A stretch of DNA of 64,000 nt from Microbacterium sp. W4I4 (GCF_030816235.1 NZ_JAUSXT010000001.1:2046001-2110000), one strand, 5' to 3'. Shown: positions 49,015 through 59,811, counted from the stretch's first letter. Notes: generated by a model not told the origin, from the letters alone. A program made the numbers and translations.

Positions 49015-49970
49015 GCGGGATCATCCTCGTAGTGAACGAACTTCTTCTGAGCGGCGAACTGGATCGCGGTGATGACGAGCGTCAGCACCAGAAGGATGAT
49101 GCTCGCGGCGCTGGACGGACCGAACTCGAATCGCCCGAAACCGAGATCGTAGATGTGGTAGACGATCGTGCGGGTCGCGTTGTCGGGGCCGCCGCCGGAG
49201 ACCAGCACGTAGACGATGTCGAAGGTCTGCAGCGACGAGATGAACGCGATCACCGACGAGAAGAACACGATCGGCGAGAGCAGCGGAAGGCGGATGCTGA
49301 GCATCAGCCGCACGGCGCCCGCGCCGTCGATGCGCGCGGCCTCGATGACCGAGGGCGAAATGCTCTGCAGCCCGGCGAGGAAGATCACCACGTTCAGGCC
49401 CAGCGAGGACCAGATGGTGACGATGCACACGGCGAGCAGGGCCAGCCTGGGGTCCTGCAGCCAGTTCGGCGGATCGATGTGGAAGATCTTCGCGATGGTG
49501 GTGGAGAGCACCCCGTCGACGCGGAACATCTGCTGCCAGATCATCGCGATCGCGACGGTGGCGGTGACGACCGGGGAGAAGAACAGCACGAGGTACAGGG
49601 CGCGCGTCTTCAGCCGCTCGAGGGCGACGGCGACGATGACCGCCAACCCCAGACCGATCGGCACGGTGACGACGGCGATGATCAGGGTGTTGAGGATGGA
49701 TCGTCCCAGCAGCGGATCCTGCAGCTGCGAGATGAAGTTGTCGAAACCTACCCAGCTCAGCTCACCGAGCCCGTCCCAGTGGGCGAAGGCGAGCACCAGG
49801 CTGGCCGCGAACGGCAGGACCACGAACAGTCCCATCCCGATCAGCTGCGGGCCGACGAAGGCGTAGCCCCACAGCCGGTCGCGGCGACGCCACGCCGCCT
49901 CTCGACGCAGGGGTGGGGCGGATGCCGCAGGGGTCGCCTGCGGCATCCGCTCCTCGGTGAGCTGAGTCAC
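49011..49970 (-). CDS. Carbohydrate ABC transporter permease (MalF type)
   Basis: 319 residues, six membrane segments. The EAA loop is IEAARIDGAGAVRLMLSIRL near residue 210. It starts two bases after the binding-protein stop. As in cassette 1, no ATPase gene is present; the N-terminal 40 residues are hydrophilic and cytoplasmic. Confidence 0.93.
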   Translation of the reverse strand: MTQLTEERMPQATPAASAPPLRREAAWRRRDRLWGYAFVGPQLIGMGLFVVLPFAASLVLAFAHWDGLGELSWVGFDNFISQLQDPLLGRSILNTLIIAVVTVPIGLGLAVIVAVALERLKTRALYLVLFFSPVVTATVAIAMIWQQMFRVDGVLSTTIAKIFHIDPPNWLQDPRLALLAVCIVTIWSSLGLNVVIFLAGLQSISPSVIEAARIDGAGAVRLMLSIRLPLLSPIVFFSSVIAFISSLQTFDIVYVLVSGGGPDNATRTIVYHIYDLGFGRFEFGPSSAASIILLVLTLVITAIQFAAQKKFVHYEDDPA

Positions 49971-49972
49971 TC

Positions 49973-51286
49973 TTACTTACCCGACCGTTCCTTGACGAGC
50001 GTCGCCACGCTGTCGAGGCTCTGCTGAGCGTCGGTCTTACCCTCGTAGAGCTTCTGGAACTCCTCGGCGACAGCGACGGGCAGCCCTGGCACGCGCGCCT
50101 CGGCCGGGTAGTCCTCGAATCCGATGTCGCGCATGTCGAGGAAGGTCTGCGCGTGGGCGGGGTAGCCGTCCTCGAGCACGACCTCGTCGGCGCCCTTGAT
50201 CGACGGCACCGCGTTGCCGCCGCCCTTGAGGCGGAAGACCTGGCCCTCCGCGGAGAGGAACTCGGTCCAGAAGGTGAACGCAGCATCCTCGACCTTGGTC
50301 TTGCCGTTGATCGCGAGGAAACTCGTCGCGACGCCGGTCGGCGCGGGCTCGCCGTCGGGCGTGGGCCAGCGCACGATGTCGTACGCGTCCTCGACCCCGG
50401 CGGACTTCACGGTGCCGATCGTGTAGCGCCCCTGCACGAAGAATCCGGACTTGTGCGTGACGAAGACACTGTCCGCACCTGCGCCGTCGGGCAGGGTGTC
50501 GGCGACCACGAAGGTGCCGTCCTGGAACAGGTCGCCCAGCTGCTGCATGGCGGCCACCGTGTCGGCATCCGTGTTCCCGACGAACTCGCCGCTGTCACTG
50601 TACGGGGCGTCGACACCCTGCGAGGACAGCCAGCTCCAGTGCGTGGCCCAGTAGTTCCAGAACATCGACCCGGTCAGCTTCGCGTCGTGCAGCTCTGCGT
50701 TCATCTCGAGGAACTTCTCAGTGGTCCATTCGCCGTTCTCGGCGAGGGTGGCCGGATCCTCGGTGACACCCGCCGCCTTCAGCGCCTCCTTGTCGTACCA
50801 GAGCACGTCGGGGTTGGAGTCGTTGGGGGCGGCGTAGATCTCATCGTCGTGCTCGGCGGCGCCGAACAGGCCGGGGAAGAAGTCATCGACCTTGGTCTTG
50901 CTGTTCTCCGAGTTCATCAGCGTCTTCAGCGGCATGAGGCGCTTGGAGTCGACGAACTGGCCGATCATGTCATCGCCCACGTAGAACACGTCGGGTGCCG
51001 TGTTGCTGGTGAGCTGGGCGAGGAGCTTTGAGTGGTAGTCGCCGTAACCGGCAACGGGCTGGAACTTGACTTTGATGTCCGGGTGGCGCTTCATGAAGTC
51101 TTCGTTGAATTCCGTGTACCGGGTGAGTTCGTCAGGCGTTCCCCAGGTCGACCACACGACCGTGGCGTCGCCGTTCGCGTCGACACCGCCGCCGCCTGCT
51201 CCCCCACCGCTGCATGCGGCGAGTCCCAGCGTCAATGCGCCGACGGCGACGCCTGCGAAGTACTTCAGATTCTTCGAGCGGGACAT
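49973..51286 (-). CDS. Sugar-binding lipoprotein of ABC cassette 2
   Basis: 437 residues. Lipoprotein signal ending LAAC with Cys25, then a Gly-rich linker and a type 2 solute-binding fold (VVWSTWGTPDELTRYTEF). Aromatic residues common in sugar sites are present, for example MFWNYWATHWSWLSS near residue 198. First gene of the cassette, preceded by the best copy of the GntR operator 63 bp upstream. AAAGAGAGG upstream of the ATG provides the ribosome site. Confidence 0.92.
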   Translation of the reverse strand: MSRSKNLKYFAGVAVGALTLGLAACSGGGAGGGGVDANGDATVVWSTWGTPDELTRYTEFNEDFMKRHPDIKVKFQPVAGYGDYHSKLLAQLTSNTAPDVFYVGDDMIGQFVDSKRLMPLKTLMNSENSKTKVDDFFPGLFGAAEHDDEIYAAPNDSNPDVLWYDKEALKAAGVTEDPATLAENGEWTTEKFLEMNAELHDAKLTGSMFWNYWATHWSWLSSQGVDAPYSDSGEFVGNTDADTVAAMQQLGDLFQDGTFVVADTLPDGAGADSVFVTHKSGFFVQGRYTIGTVKSAGVEDAYDIVRWPTPDGEPAPTGVATSFLAINGKTKVEDAAFTFWTEFLSAEGQVFRLKGGGNAVPSIKGADEVVLEDGYPAHAQTFLDMRDIGFEDYPAEARVPGLPVAVAEEFQKLYEGKTDAQQSLDSVATLVKERSGK

Positions 51287-51348
51287 TCCGCCACCTCTCT
51301 TTCGTCATTGGAAGAGCCGGTCTCCCGGCGCTGTTCGATCTCTCAGTA

Positions 51349-51362
51349 TTCTGTATACAGAA
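51349..51362. promoter_or_regulatory. GntR operator, copy 3 (ABC cassette 2)
   Basis: TTCTGTATACAGAA, a perfect 14-bp palindrome, lies 63 bp upstream of the binding-protein ATG and 94 bp before the divergent 2-hydroxyacid dehydrogenase. It defines the consensus shared with 42371-42384 and 46354-46367. Confidence 0.8.
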
Positions 51363-51455
51363 CACAGAGATGTCAATATCCGTGACGGAGCCGAGACGTT
51401 CGTACCGTTGTCTGGGACTGCGAGCCCCATCACTCGCACGGACTAGGGTCGAGGT

Positions 51456-52388
51456 GTGAGCCTCCTCGTCACCGTCCCCACCGATCGTGTCGCCGCTGAT
51501 ATCGGCGCCCTGCCCGCAGACGTCGATCTTCGCGTCTGGGACCTGAAGTCGCCTGCCCCGGCCGAGCACATCGACATCGTCGTCCCGCCGTACATGGGTT
51601 CCACCGGCTCGCTGGATGCGCTCGAGGGGCTGAGCATCCGCCTCGTGCAGAGCCAGTCGATCGGGTACGACGGCGTCGCCGACATCCTCCCGTCCGGCAT
51701 GCCGTTCGCGAACGCGGCCAGTGTGCACGAGCCGTCGACGGCCGAGCTCGCGGTGGGCATGATGATCGCCGCGCAGCGGCAGATCCCCCGTTTCGTGCGC
51801 GCGCAGGATCGCGGTGAGTGGGCGCCGGTCTTCGCAGAGAGCCTGGCCGACCGTCGAGTGCTGCTCGTCGGATTCGGCGGAGTGGGCAAGGCGATCGCGC
51901 AGCGCCTCGCGCCCTTCGAGGTCACCATGACCGCCGTCGCGCGCAGCGCGCGGACCGAGCGCGTCGAAGGCATCGGAGACATGGAAGTGCGCGGCATCGA
52001 TGAACTGCCGACGCTGCTGGCGGATGCCGAGATCGTCGTGCTGAGTCTGCCGGGCACCGCCGAGACCCGCCATCTCTTCGACGCCGAGCTGATCGGTCGG
52101 ATGGCACCAGGCGCACTGCTCGTCAACGTCGGCCGCGGGCCGCTCATCGATACGGATGCCCTCCTCGCCGCGCTGGACGACGGCCGCATCCGCGCCGCGC
52201 TCGACGTGTTCGAGCAGGAACCGGTCCCCGCAGGGCATCCGCTCTGGTCGGCCCCGGGCCTGCTGATGATCCCGCACGGCGGCGGCGCGTCCACGGCGAT
52301 GAACCCGCGCATGGCGAAGCTGATCCGCACCCAGATCGAGCGGATGCTGGCCGGAGAGCCGCCGGTGAACGTCGTCATCCCCGGCTGA
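51456..52388 (+). CDS. D-isomer-specific 2-hydroxyacid dehydrogenase
   Basis: 310 residues. NAD site LLVGFGGVGKAIA near residue 137; catalytic triad residues Arg in LVNVGRGPLID, Glu in DVFEQEP and His in MIPHGGGAS. It belongs to the broad phosphoglycerate/glyoxylate/hydroxypyruvate reductase family. The GTG start has no ribosome site; TAGGGT at about 51444-51449 suggests a leaderless transcript. It is divergent from ABC cassette 2 and could be under the same GntR operator. Substrate unassigned. Confidence 0.9.
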   Translation: MSLLVTVPTDRVAADIGALPADVDLRVWDLKSPAPAEHIDIVVPPYMGSTGSLDALEGLSIRLVQSQSIGYDGVADILPSGMPFANAASVHEPSTAELAVGMMIAAQRQIPRFVRAQDRGEWAPVFAESLADRRVLLVGFGGVGKAIAQRLAPFEVTMTAVARSARTERVEGIGDMEVRGIDELPTLLADAEIVVLSLPGTAETRHLFDAELIGRMAPGALLVNVGRGPLIDTDALLAALDDGRIRAALDVFEQEPVPAGHPLWSAPGLLMIPHGGGASTAMNPRMAKLIRTQIERMLAGEPPVNVVIPG

Positions 52389-52416
52389 GCGGCGCGCGGC
52401 ATCCACTCGCACCTCG

Positions 52417-52445
52417 CTTCTGAAGGATGTCTCCACTTCTGAAGG
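52417..52445. repeat. Two CTTCTGAAGG direct repeats, 19 bp apart
   Basis: CTTCTGAAGG occurs at 52417-52426 and 52436-52445; each contains the small palindrome CTTCTGAAG. They lie about 140-165 bp upstream of the GH13 gene, nearly two helical turns apart. Either a regulator site or a remnant; unproven. Confidence 0.45.
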
Positions 52446-52519
52446 TCGTTCAGGGCGCCAGCATCCTCCAGAACTGCATTCGTCCTGAAAACGCGCCGCG
52501 AACCGCATCCGCCACGTCC

Positions 52520-52539
52520 GGATCGAACCGTTTCGATCC
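52520..52539. promoter_or_regulatory. Palindrome upstream of the GH13 gene
   Basis: Perfect 8-bp arms GGATCGAA and TTCGATCC flank four bases. The size and symmetry suit a LacI-family site. It lies 42-62 bp upstream of the GH13 ATG, near the expected -35 region. Confidence 0.5.
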
Positions 52540-52550
52540 CTGCACTACCG

Positions 52551-52572
52551 CTACTGCAAGCGCTTACAGTAG
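52551..52572. promoter_or_regulatory. LacI-type operator of the GH13 alpha-glucosidase gene
   Basis: A 22-bp near-perfect palindrome: CTACTG and CAGTAG arms around the LacI-type core AAGCGCTT, with one mismatched pair. It overlaps a -10-like TACAGT (52565-52570) and ends 9 bp before the GH13 ATG. The LacI protein at 54341 is the likely binder. Confidence 0.75.
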
Positions 52573-52581
52573 CCTGGTGCC

Positions 52582-54243
<1,662 letters not shown>

Positions 54244-54249
54244 CCAGAA

Positions 54250-54316
54250 CCCGTCTATATGGCGCAAACTGCCCTGATTCGCGAGAAACTGGGGCGGTTT
54301 GCGCCATATAGACGGG
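54250..54316. repeat. Long inverted repeat between GH13 and lacI
   Basis: Two 25-bp arms (54250-54274 and 54292-54316) match at 24 positions and flank a 17-nt loop. Each arm contains TATATGGCGCAAAC or its complement. The element begins seven bases after the GH13 stop. It could terminate transcription, protect mRNA ends or be a mobile palindromic element. Confidence 0.75.
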
Positions 54317-54340
54317 CAGTGATGGGAGGAAGGGGCCGAC

Positions 54341-55351
54341 ATGGTGAGCATCGATGAGGTCGCCAAACTCGCAGGAGTCTCGACCGCGACCGTGTCGCGT
54401 GCGCTCAGCGGCCGCGGACATGTGTCGCCGGCCTCCCGCGAGCGCGTGCACATCGCCGCCGAGGCCCTCGGCTACGTCGTCTCCTCACGGGCGTCCAGCC
54501 TGGCATCCGGCCGCACCCAGAACGTGGGTGTGATCGTGCCGTACCTGGACCGATGGTTCTTCAGCACGGTGCTCTCCGGTGCCACCACCGCGTTGATGCG
54601 CGCCGGCTACGACATCACGCTCTACAACATCACCGCCGATGCCGCGGTGCGGCACGAGGTCTTCTCCACCTTCCTGCGCCGGCAGCGGGTGGATGCCGTC
54701 GTCGCCGTCTCGATCGAACTGGACGCGGACGAGACCGATCAGCTGCTGGCTCTCGGCCTGCCCGTGATCGCGATCGGCGGCCCGCATCCCCGGTTGCACA
54801 CGCTCAACGTCGACGACACGGCCATCGCCCGGCTCGCCACCGACCACCTGCTCGCGCTCGGACACCGCGAGATCGCGCACATCGGGGCGAACCCCGAGTT
54901 CGACATCGACTTCCACATCCCGACCCAGCGGCGGCTCGGCTTCGAGCAGGCGCTGGCGGATGCGGGGGTCGTCCCGAACCCGGCATTCCTGGAGCCTGCG
55001 GACTTCACGGTCGACGGGGGTTTCCGTGCCGCCAAGCAGCTGCTCGGCAGACCGGGCCCGCGGCCGACGGCCATCTTCGCCGCGTCCGATGAGATGGCGA
55101 TCGGCGCCATCCTCGCCGCACGCGACCTGGGCTTCCGGGTACCGCAGGATCTCTCGATCGTCGGCATCGACGGACACGAGCTGGGCGAGTTCTTCCAGCT
55201 GACCACGGTCGACCAGTTCCCGATGGCGCAGGGCGAGCGTGCCGCCGGTGCGATCCTCGCTCAGCTCGAGGGCGTGGATGCGCCGGTCAGCGGCGACCTG
55301 CCCTTCGAGCTCATCGTTCGCGGCACGACCGCCCGCCTTCAGGAGCCGTAA
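54341..55351 (+). CDS. LacI-family regulator of the alpha-glucosidase locus
   Basis: 336 residues. Helix-turn-helix about 2-48 (SIDEVAKLAGVSTATVSRAL) and hinge, then the sugar-sensing domain with LDRWFFSTVLSGATTALM near 65 and a C-terminal ELIVRGTTA. GGAAGGGG precedes the ATG. It lies downstream of the GH13 gene, whose promoter carries a LacI-type operator. It probably represses that gene and responds to an alpha-glucoside. Confidence 0.9.
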   Translation: MVSIDEVAKLAGVSTATVSRALSGRGHVSPASRERVHIAAEALGYVVSSRASSLASGRTQNVGVIVPYLDRWFFSTVLSGATTALMRAGYDITLYNITADAAVRHEVFSTFLRRQRVDAVVAVSIELDADETDQLLALGLPVIAIGGPHPRLHTLNVDDTAIARLATDHLLALGHREIAHIGANPEFDIDFHIPTQRRLGFEQALADAGVVPNPAFLEPADFTVDGGFRAAKQLLGRPGPRPTAIFAASDEMAIGAILAARDLGFRVPQDLSIVGIDGHELGEFFQLTTVDQFPMAQGERAAGAILAQLEGVDAPVSGDLPFELIVRGTTARLQEP

Positions 55352-55384
55352 CCGCGGTCCGCCCGCCGCGGGTGAGATCTCGCC

Positions 55385-57658
55385 TCACAGGACGGTGAAC
55401 TCCGCCGCCAGCAGATCCTCCTCGCGCGACGACGGCCCCACGAGCAGCGTGAAGTCGCCGGCCTCGACGACCCGGTTGCCGACGGCGTCCACGATCGTGC
55501 ACGCGCTCACCGGCAGCTCCAGCGGCACCTGCACCGACTCCCCCGGCTGCACGGTGACCTGCCGGTAGGTCTTCAGTTCGCGCACGGCCCAGCTGACCGA
55601 GGTCACCTCGTCGCGCACGTACACCTGCACGGTCTCGGTCGCCGGTCGCGCGCCGGTGTTGGTGAGGGTGACGGATGCCGAGATGACGTCGTCCGCCCCG
55701 AGCGCCGTCGACGCCAGCGTCAGGTCCGCATACGCGACGGTCGTGTACGACAGACCCTGCCCGAACGCCCAGGCCGGCGCCTGACTGAGGTCGGCGTAGC
55801 GGTCGCCGTGCTGACCGCGGATCTGGTTGTAATACGTCGGCTGCTGTCCGGCGTGTCTGGCGAACGAGATCGGCAGCCGGCCGGACGGTTCGATGGCGCC
55901 GGTGATCAGCTCGGCGATCGCCCGACCGCCCTGCATGCCCGGGTTCGCGGCCCAGATCACCGCGGCGGCGCGCTGAACGGATGCCGGCAGCACCAGCGGC
56001 TTGGATGCCATCAGCACGACGATCACCGGGGTGCCGGTCTCCACGAGCGCGTCCAGCAGCGCGATCTGCCCGCCGATGAGCTCCAGCGTCGCGGTGGAGC
56101 GCCCCTCACCGTAGAGTCCGCGGGCGTCTCCGACGACGGCGATCACGGCATCCGCGTCACGGGCCGCGGCGACCGCCTCGGCGATCTGCGTCGCATCGGC
56201 AGGGACGGGCCGCACCACAGGCGGGCGCGGCTGACCGTCGGGCCAGGTGGCACCCGCGGGGTCGGGCTCGAGGGTGAGGATGTCGGCGCCACGCGCGTGC
56301 ACGACCTCCCACGGGGCGACGTCGCGCATCCCGTCGAGCACGGTCGTGATCATCTCGCGCGGCTGACCGTCCAGCCAGCCGGCCTGGCCCGAGCCGCCTG
56401 CCCAGTCGCCGAGCTGCTCCTGCGCGTCATCGGCGAGTGGACCGACCACGGCCACCCGGCCGGTGTGCTCCGGCGAAGGAGACCCGCCATGCGGGGCCGG
56501 CGAAAGGGGAAGCGTCCCGTCGTTCTCGAGCAGCACCAGCGAGCGGCGGGCGACCTCGAGGTTGAGGTCGGCATGGGCGGCCTGACCCACCACGGCCTCG
56601 AGACCGTCCTGCGGCATCCGCGGGTCCTCGAACAGCCCGAGCTCGAACTTCAAGGTGAGGATTCGGCCCACTGCCGTGTCGAAGTCTTCGGATGCCAGCA
56701 TCCCCCGCGCCACGGCCTCCAGTGCCCCCTCGAAGAATCCCGGCGTGTTCATGACCATGTCGTTGCCGGCCTTCACCGCCGCAGCGGCCGCGTGCGCGTA
56801 GTCGGGCTGCACGTGCTGCTCCCATACCATCCGCCCGACGTTGTCCCAGTCGGTGATGAGAGTGCCGGTGTAGCCCCACTCGCCGCGCAGCACGTCGCTG
56901 AGCAGCCAGTCGTTGACCGTGATCGGCACGCCGTCGGTGCTCTGGTAGCCGAGCATGAAGGTGCGGCAGCCTTCGCGAGCGACCCGCTCGAACGGCGGCA
57001 GGAACCACGAGCGCAGCTTGCGGCGCGAGATGTCCGCCTCGCTGGCATCCCTTCCACCCTGCGTCTCGGAATAGCCGGCGAAGTGCTTCGCCGTGGCGAG
57101 GATCGCCGTCGGATCGTCGAGACCGTCGCCCTGATAGCCGCGCACCATCGCTGAGGCGAGCTCGCCGATCAGGTGCGGATCCTCGCCGAACGTCTCGTTC
57201 ACGCGGCCCCAGCGCAGGTCGCGCGCGATGCAGAGCACAGGCGAGAACGTCCAGTGGATGCCGGTGGCCGCCACCTCGACGGCGGTGGCGCGGGCCACCT
57301 TCTCGACCAGGGAGGCATCCCACGACGCGGCCATGCCGAGCTGGGTCGGGTAGATGGTCGCACCGGGCCAGAACGAGTGGCCGTGGATGCAGTCCTCCCC
57401 GACCAGCAGCGGGATCCGCAGACGCGTCTGCAGCGTGAGTTCCCCCGCCGCGAGGATGCGATCGGGCGAGGTGTGCAGGATCGACCCCACGTTGCGCCGC
57501 AGCACGTGGTCGGCGAGGTCGTCGCGTGCATCGAGCTGGAGCATCTGCCCGACCTTCTCGGCCACGGTCATGCGCGAGAGCAGATCGGCGACGCGGTCGG
57601 GTATCGGGAGGGACGCGTCCTGGTAGGGGGCGCGGGTCGACGTGGTGGAAGTGCTCAA
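55385..57658 (-). CDS. GH3 family beta-glucosidase
   Basis: 757 residues from a TTG start that overlaps the upstream permease stop (TTGA), with AAGGA nine bases before it. The (beta/alpha)8 domain ends near 350 and contains nucleophile Asp270 in ITDWDNVG; KHFAGYSETQGGRD is also a hallmark. An alpha/beta sandwich domain (about 390-620) and a fibronectin III-like domain (about 660-757, SASVTLTNTGARPATE) follow. No signal peptide, so it acts in the cytoplasm on oligosaccharides imported by the adjoining transporter. Beta-xylosidase activity is possible. Confidence 0.94.
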   Translation of the reverse strand: MSTSTTSTRAPYQDASLPIPDRVADLLSRMTVAEKVGQMLQLDARDDLADHVLRRNVGSILHTSPDRILAAGELTLQTRLRIPLLVGEDCIHGHSFWPGATIYPTQLGMAASWDASLVEKVARATAVEVAATGIHWTFSPVLCIARDLRWGRVNETFGEDPHLIGELASAMVRGYQGDGLDDPTAILATAKHFAGYSETQGGRDASEADISRRKLRSWFLPPFERVAREGCRTFMLGYQSTDGVPITVNDWLLSDVLRGEWGYTGTLITDWDNVGRMVWEQHVQPDYAHAAAAAVKAGNDMVMNTPGFFEGALEAVARGMLASEDFDTAVGRILTLKFELGLFEDPRMPQDGLEAVVGQAAHADLNLEVARRSLVLLENDGTLPLSPAPHGGSPSPEHTGRVAVVGPLADDAQEQLGDWAGGSGQAGWLDGQPREMITTVLDGMRDVAPWEVVHARGADILTLEPDPAGATWPDGQPRPPVVRPVPADATQIAEAVAAARDADAVIAVVGDARGLYGEGRSTATLELIGGQIALLDALVETGTPVIVVLMASKPLVLPASVQRAAAVIWAANPGMQGGRAIAELITGAIEPSGRLPISFARHAGQQPTYYNQIRGQHGDRYADLSQAPAWAFGQGLSYTTVAYADLTLASTALGADDVISASVTLTNTGARPATETVQVYVRDEVTSVSWAVRELKTYRQVTVQPGESVQVPLELPVSACTIVDAVGNRVVEAGDFTLLVGPSSREEDLLAAEFTVL

Positions 57659-58722
57659 CGTACAGGTTCCTTCGGATCGTTCTCGTATGTCTGCGGTGCA
57701 CTCGAGGTGCGCGCGGCGGAGGCCGGGTCTGGCCGCACGACGGTGACCGCGTCGTTCACGTCGAGCCCCTTCTTCTTCATGGCGCGCGCCCGCTCTCCCG
57801 CCGACCGCAGCCGCGGGTTCACGTACTCGTCGATGCCGAAGTTGATCAATGCGAGGGCGACGCCGATGAAGGCGATGCACAATCCAGGCGGCAGGTACCA
57901 CCACCACTGGTTCTGCCGGAAGGCACCCTGCGCCGACGCCCAGTTCAGGATGGTTCCCCAGTTGTAGGTGTTCACCGGGATCACGCCGATGTACGACAGT
58001 GTCGTGAGTGTCAGGATGGCCGCGGTCACTGTGCCGACGAAGCTCGCGGCGATCAGCGCCATCAGGTTGGGGAGCATCTCCACCGTGATGATGCGCCGGA
58101 GCGGCTCGCCATTGGCGCGGGCCGCCTGAATGAAGTCCCGGTTTCGCAGCGACATGGTCTGCGCGCGCAGCACACGACCGCCCCACGCCCACCCGGTGAT
58201 GCCCAGCACGGCCGCCACCAGCCACAGCGGCGGGTCCTCGAACATGGAGGCGACGATGATGATCAGGGGCAGGCCTGGGATCACCAGGAACACGTTCGTC
58301 AGCGCCGACAGCGATTCGCTGCGCCAGCCGGTCAGGTAGCCGGCGATCACGCCGATGGTGATGGCGATGACGGTGGCGATGATCGCCGCGAGGAAGCCGA
58401 CGACGATGATTCCGCGCGTGCCGTGGATCACCTGGCTGAGCACATCCTCACCGATATGCGTCGTGCCGAGCCAGTGGACGGCCGACGGCGGCTGGAAGCG
58501 TGCGGTGTTGTCGACCTTGGTGGGCGGGTACGGTGCGATCACATCGGCGAAGATCGCGACGAGCACGAAGAAGCCGAGGATCACGAGCCCGGCGATCGAC
58601 TTGCCGTTGCGGAACATCGCGAAGGCCGAGACGATCCGGGTCCAGAACGACGCCTGACGCGGTTCGTCGAGAGGCTTTGCGGTGCGCACGGTGAGCGTGG
58701 CGTTCTCTGCGGGAGGGGTCAT
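57655..58722 (-). CDS. Opp/Dpp-type ABC permease (DppC-like)
   Basis: 355 residues, six membrane segments after an N-terminal cytoplasmic region. HWLGTTHIGEDVLSQVIHGTR near residue 80 is the DppC-family signature and RAQTMSLRNRDFIQAARANG the EAA loop. A 60-residue hydrophilic tail follows the last helix, longer than usual. It lies three bases after the DppB-like gene. In actinobacteria and Thermotoga such transporters can carry beta-glucan oligosaccharides, which fits the GH3 gene downstream. Confidence 0.92.
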   Translation of the reverse strand: MTPPAENATLTVRTAKPLDEPRQASFWTRIVSAFAMFRNGKSIAGLVILGFFVLVAIFADVIAPYPPTKVDNTARFQPPSAVHWLGTTHIGEDVLSQVIHGTRGIIVVGFLAAIIATVIAITIGVIAGYLTGWRSESLSALTNVFLVIPGLPLIIIVASMFEDPPLWLVAAVLGITGWAWGGRVLRAQTMSLRNRDFIQAARANGEPLRRIITVEMLPNLMALIAASFVGTVTAAILTLTTLSYIGVIPVNTYNWGTILNWASAQGAFRQNQWWWYLPPGLCIAFIGVALALINFGIDEYVNPRLRSAGERARAMKKKGLDVNDAVTVVRPDPASAARTSSAPQTYENDPKEPVR

Positions 58723-58725
58723 GGC

Positions 58726-59811
58726 TCAGGCCTCCGTCTGGCGGGTGCGCGGGTCGAGGAAGGCGTAGGCGAGGTCGGCGAGCAGGTTCGCGACCAGCAC
58801 CGACAGGGTGATCACGAGGAACACGCCCTGCATGAGCGCGTAGTCCTTGGCGTTCGTGGCGTCCAGCAGCAGCTTTCCGACGCCGGGGTAGCTGAAGACC
58901 ATCTCCATCACGATCGTGCCGCCGACGATGAAGCCGATCGACAGCGCGAAGCTCTGGATCTGCGGCAGCACCGCATTGCGGGCGGCGTAGCCCCACAGCA
59001 CGCGCCTGTTCGGCATCCCCTTGGCCTGCGCGACCATGATGTAGTCCTCGTCGAGCACCGTGAGCATCATGTTGCGCATGCCCAGCATCCATCCACCGAG
59101 CGAGGCGATCACGATCGTGATCACCGGCAGCGCGCCATGGTGGATGACCTGGCCGACGAACTCGAGCGTCCATTCCGGCCGCACGCCCACCCCGTACGCC
59201 TTGCCGATCGGGAACCAGCGGAGGTTCACCGAGAAGGCCGCGATCGCCAGCAGGCCCAGCCAGAAGTAGGGGATGGTGCTGAGGAACGTGGTGATGGGCA
59301 CGAGTGCGTCCAGGCGGCTGCCTCGACGCCAGCCGACGACTGCGCCGCCGATGGTGCCGATCGCGAACGAGACGATCGTCGCGAAGCCGACCAGGCCGAT
59401 CGTCCACGGCAGGGCCTGGCTGATCACCTCGGTGACGGGGCGCATGCCGTGCAGCAGCGAGATGCCCAGATCACCGCGCAGCATCAGACCCCAATAGTCG
59501 AGGTACTGCTGGATCAGCGTCTTGTCGGTGTCGAGGCCGAGCAGGGCGCGCAGCGCATCGGCCGCCTCCGGGGAGACGTTGCGGTTGCGGGCGAGGTACT
59601 GGCTGACCGCGTCGCCCTTCATCATCCGGGGCAGGAAGAAGTTGATCGTGATCGCCGCCCACAGGGTGAACAGGTAGAACAGGGCGCGGTTGGCGAGGAA
59701 GCGCCACGGCACGCGCGATCGGCCGTGGGCGACGGTCGCGGTGGTGCCGACCTCGAGGGCATCGGCCCGGGGGTGCTCGATGTCGGCGAGCTGGGGTTCG
59801 ACGGCGGTCAT
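58726..59811 (-). CDS. Opp/Dpp-type ABC permease (DppB-like)
   Basis: 361 residues, starting at MTAVEPQL, whose ATG overlaps the upstream ATPase stop (ATGA). The N-terminal 45 residues are cytoplasmic. The large loop after helix 1 carries LARNRNVSPEAADALRALLG and GLDTDKTLIQQYLDYWGLML, typical for DppB. The EAA loop is DEDYIMVAQAKGMPNRRVLW. It pairs with the DppC-like permease. Confidence 0.92.
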   Translation of the reverse strand: MTAVEPQLADIEHPRADALEVGTTATVAHGRSRVPWRFLANRALFYLFTLWAAITINFFLPRMMKGDAVSQYLARNRNVSPEAADALRALLGLDTDKTLIQQYLDYWGLMLRGDLGISLLHGMRPVTEVISQALPWTIGLVGFATIVSFAIGTIGGAVVGWRRGSRLDALVPITTFLSTIPYFWLGLLAIAAFSVNLRWFPIGKAYGVGVRPEWTLEFVGQVIHHGALPVITIVIASLGGWMLGMRNMMLTVLDEDYIMVAQAKGMPNRRVLWGYAARNAVLPQIQSFALSIGFIVGGTIVMEMVFSYPGVGKLLLDATNAKDYALMQGVFLVITLSVLVANLLADLAYAFLDPRTRQTEA

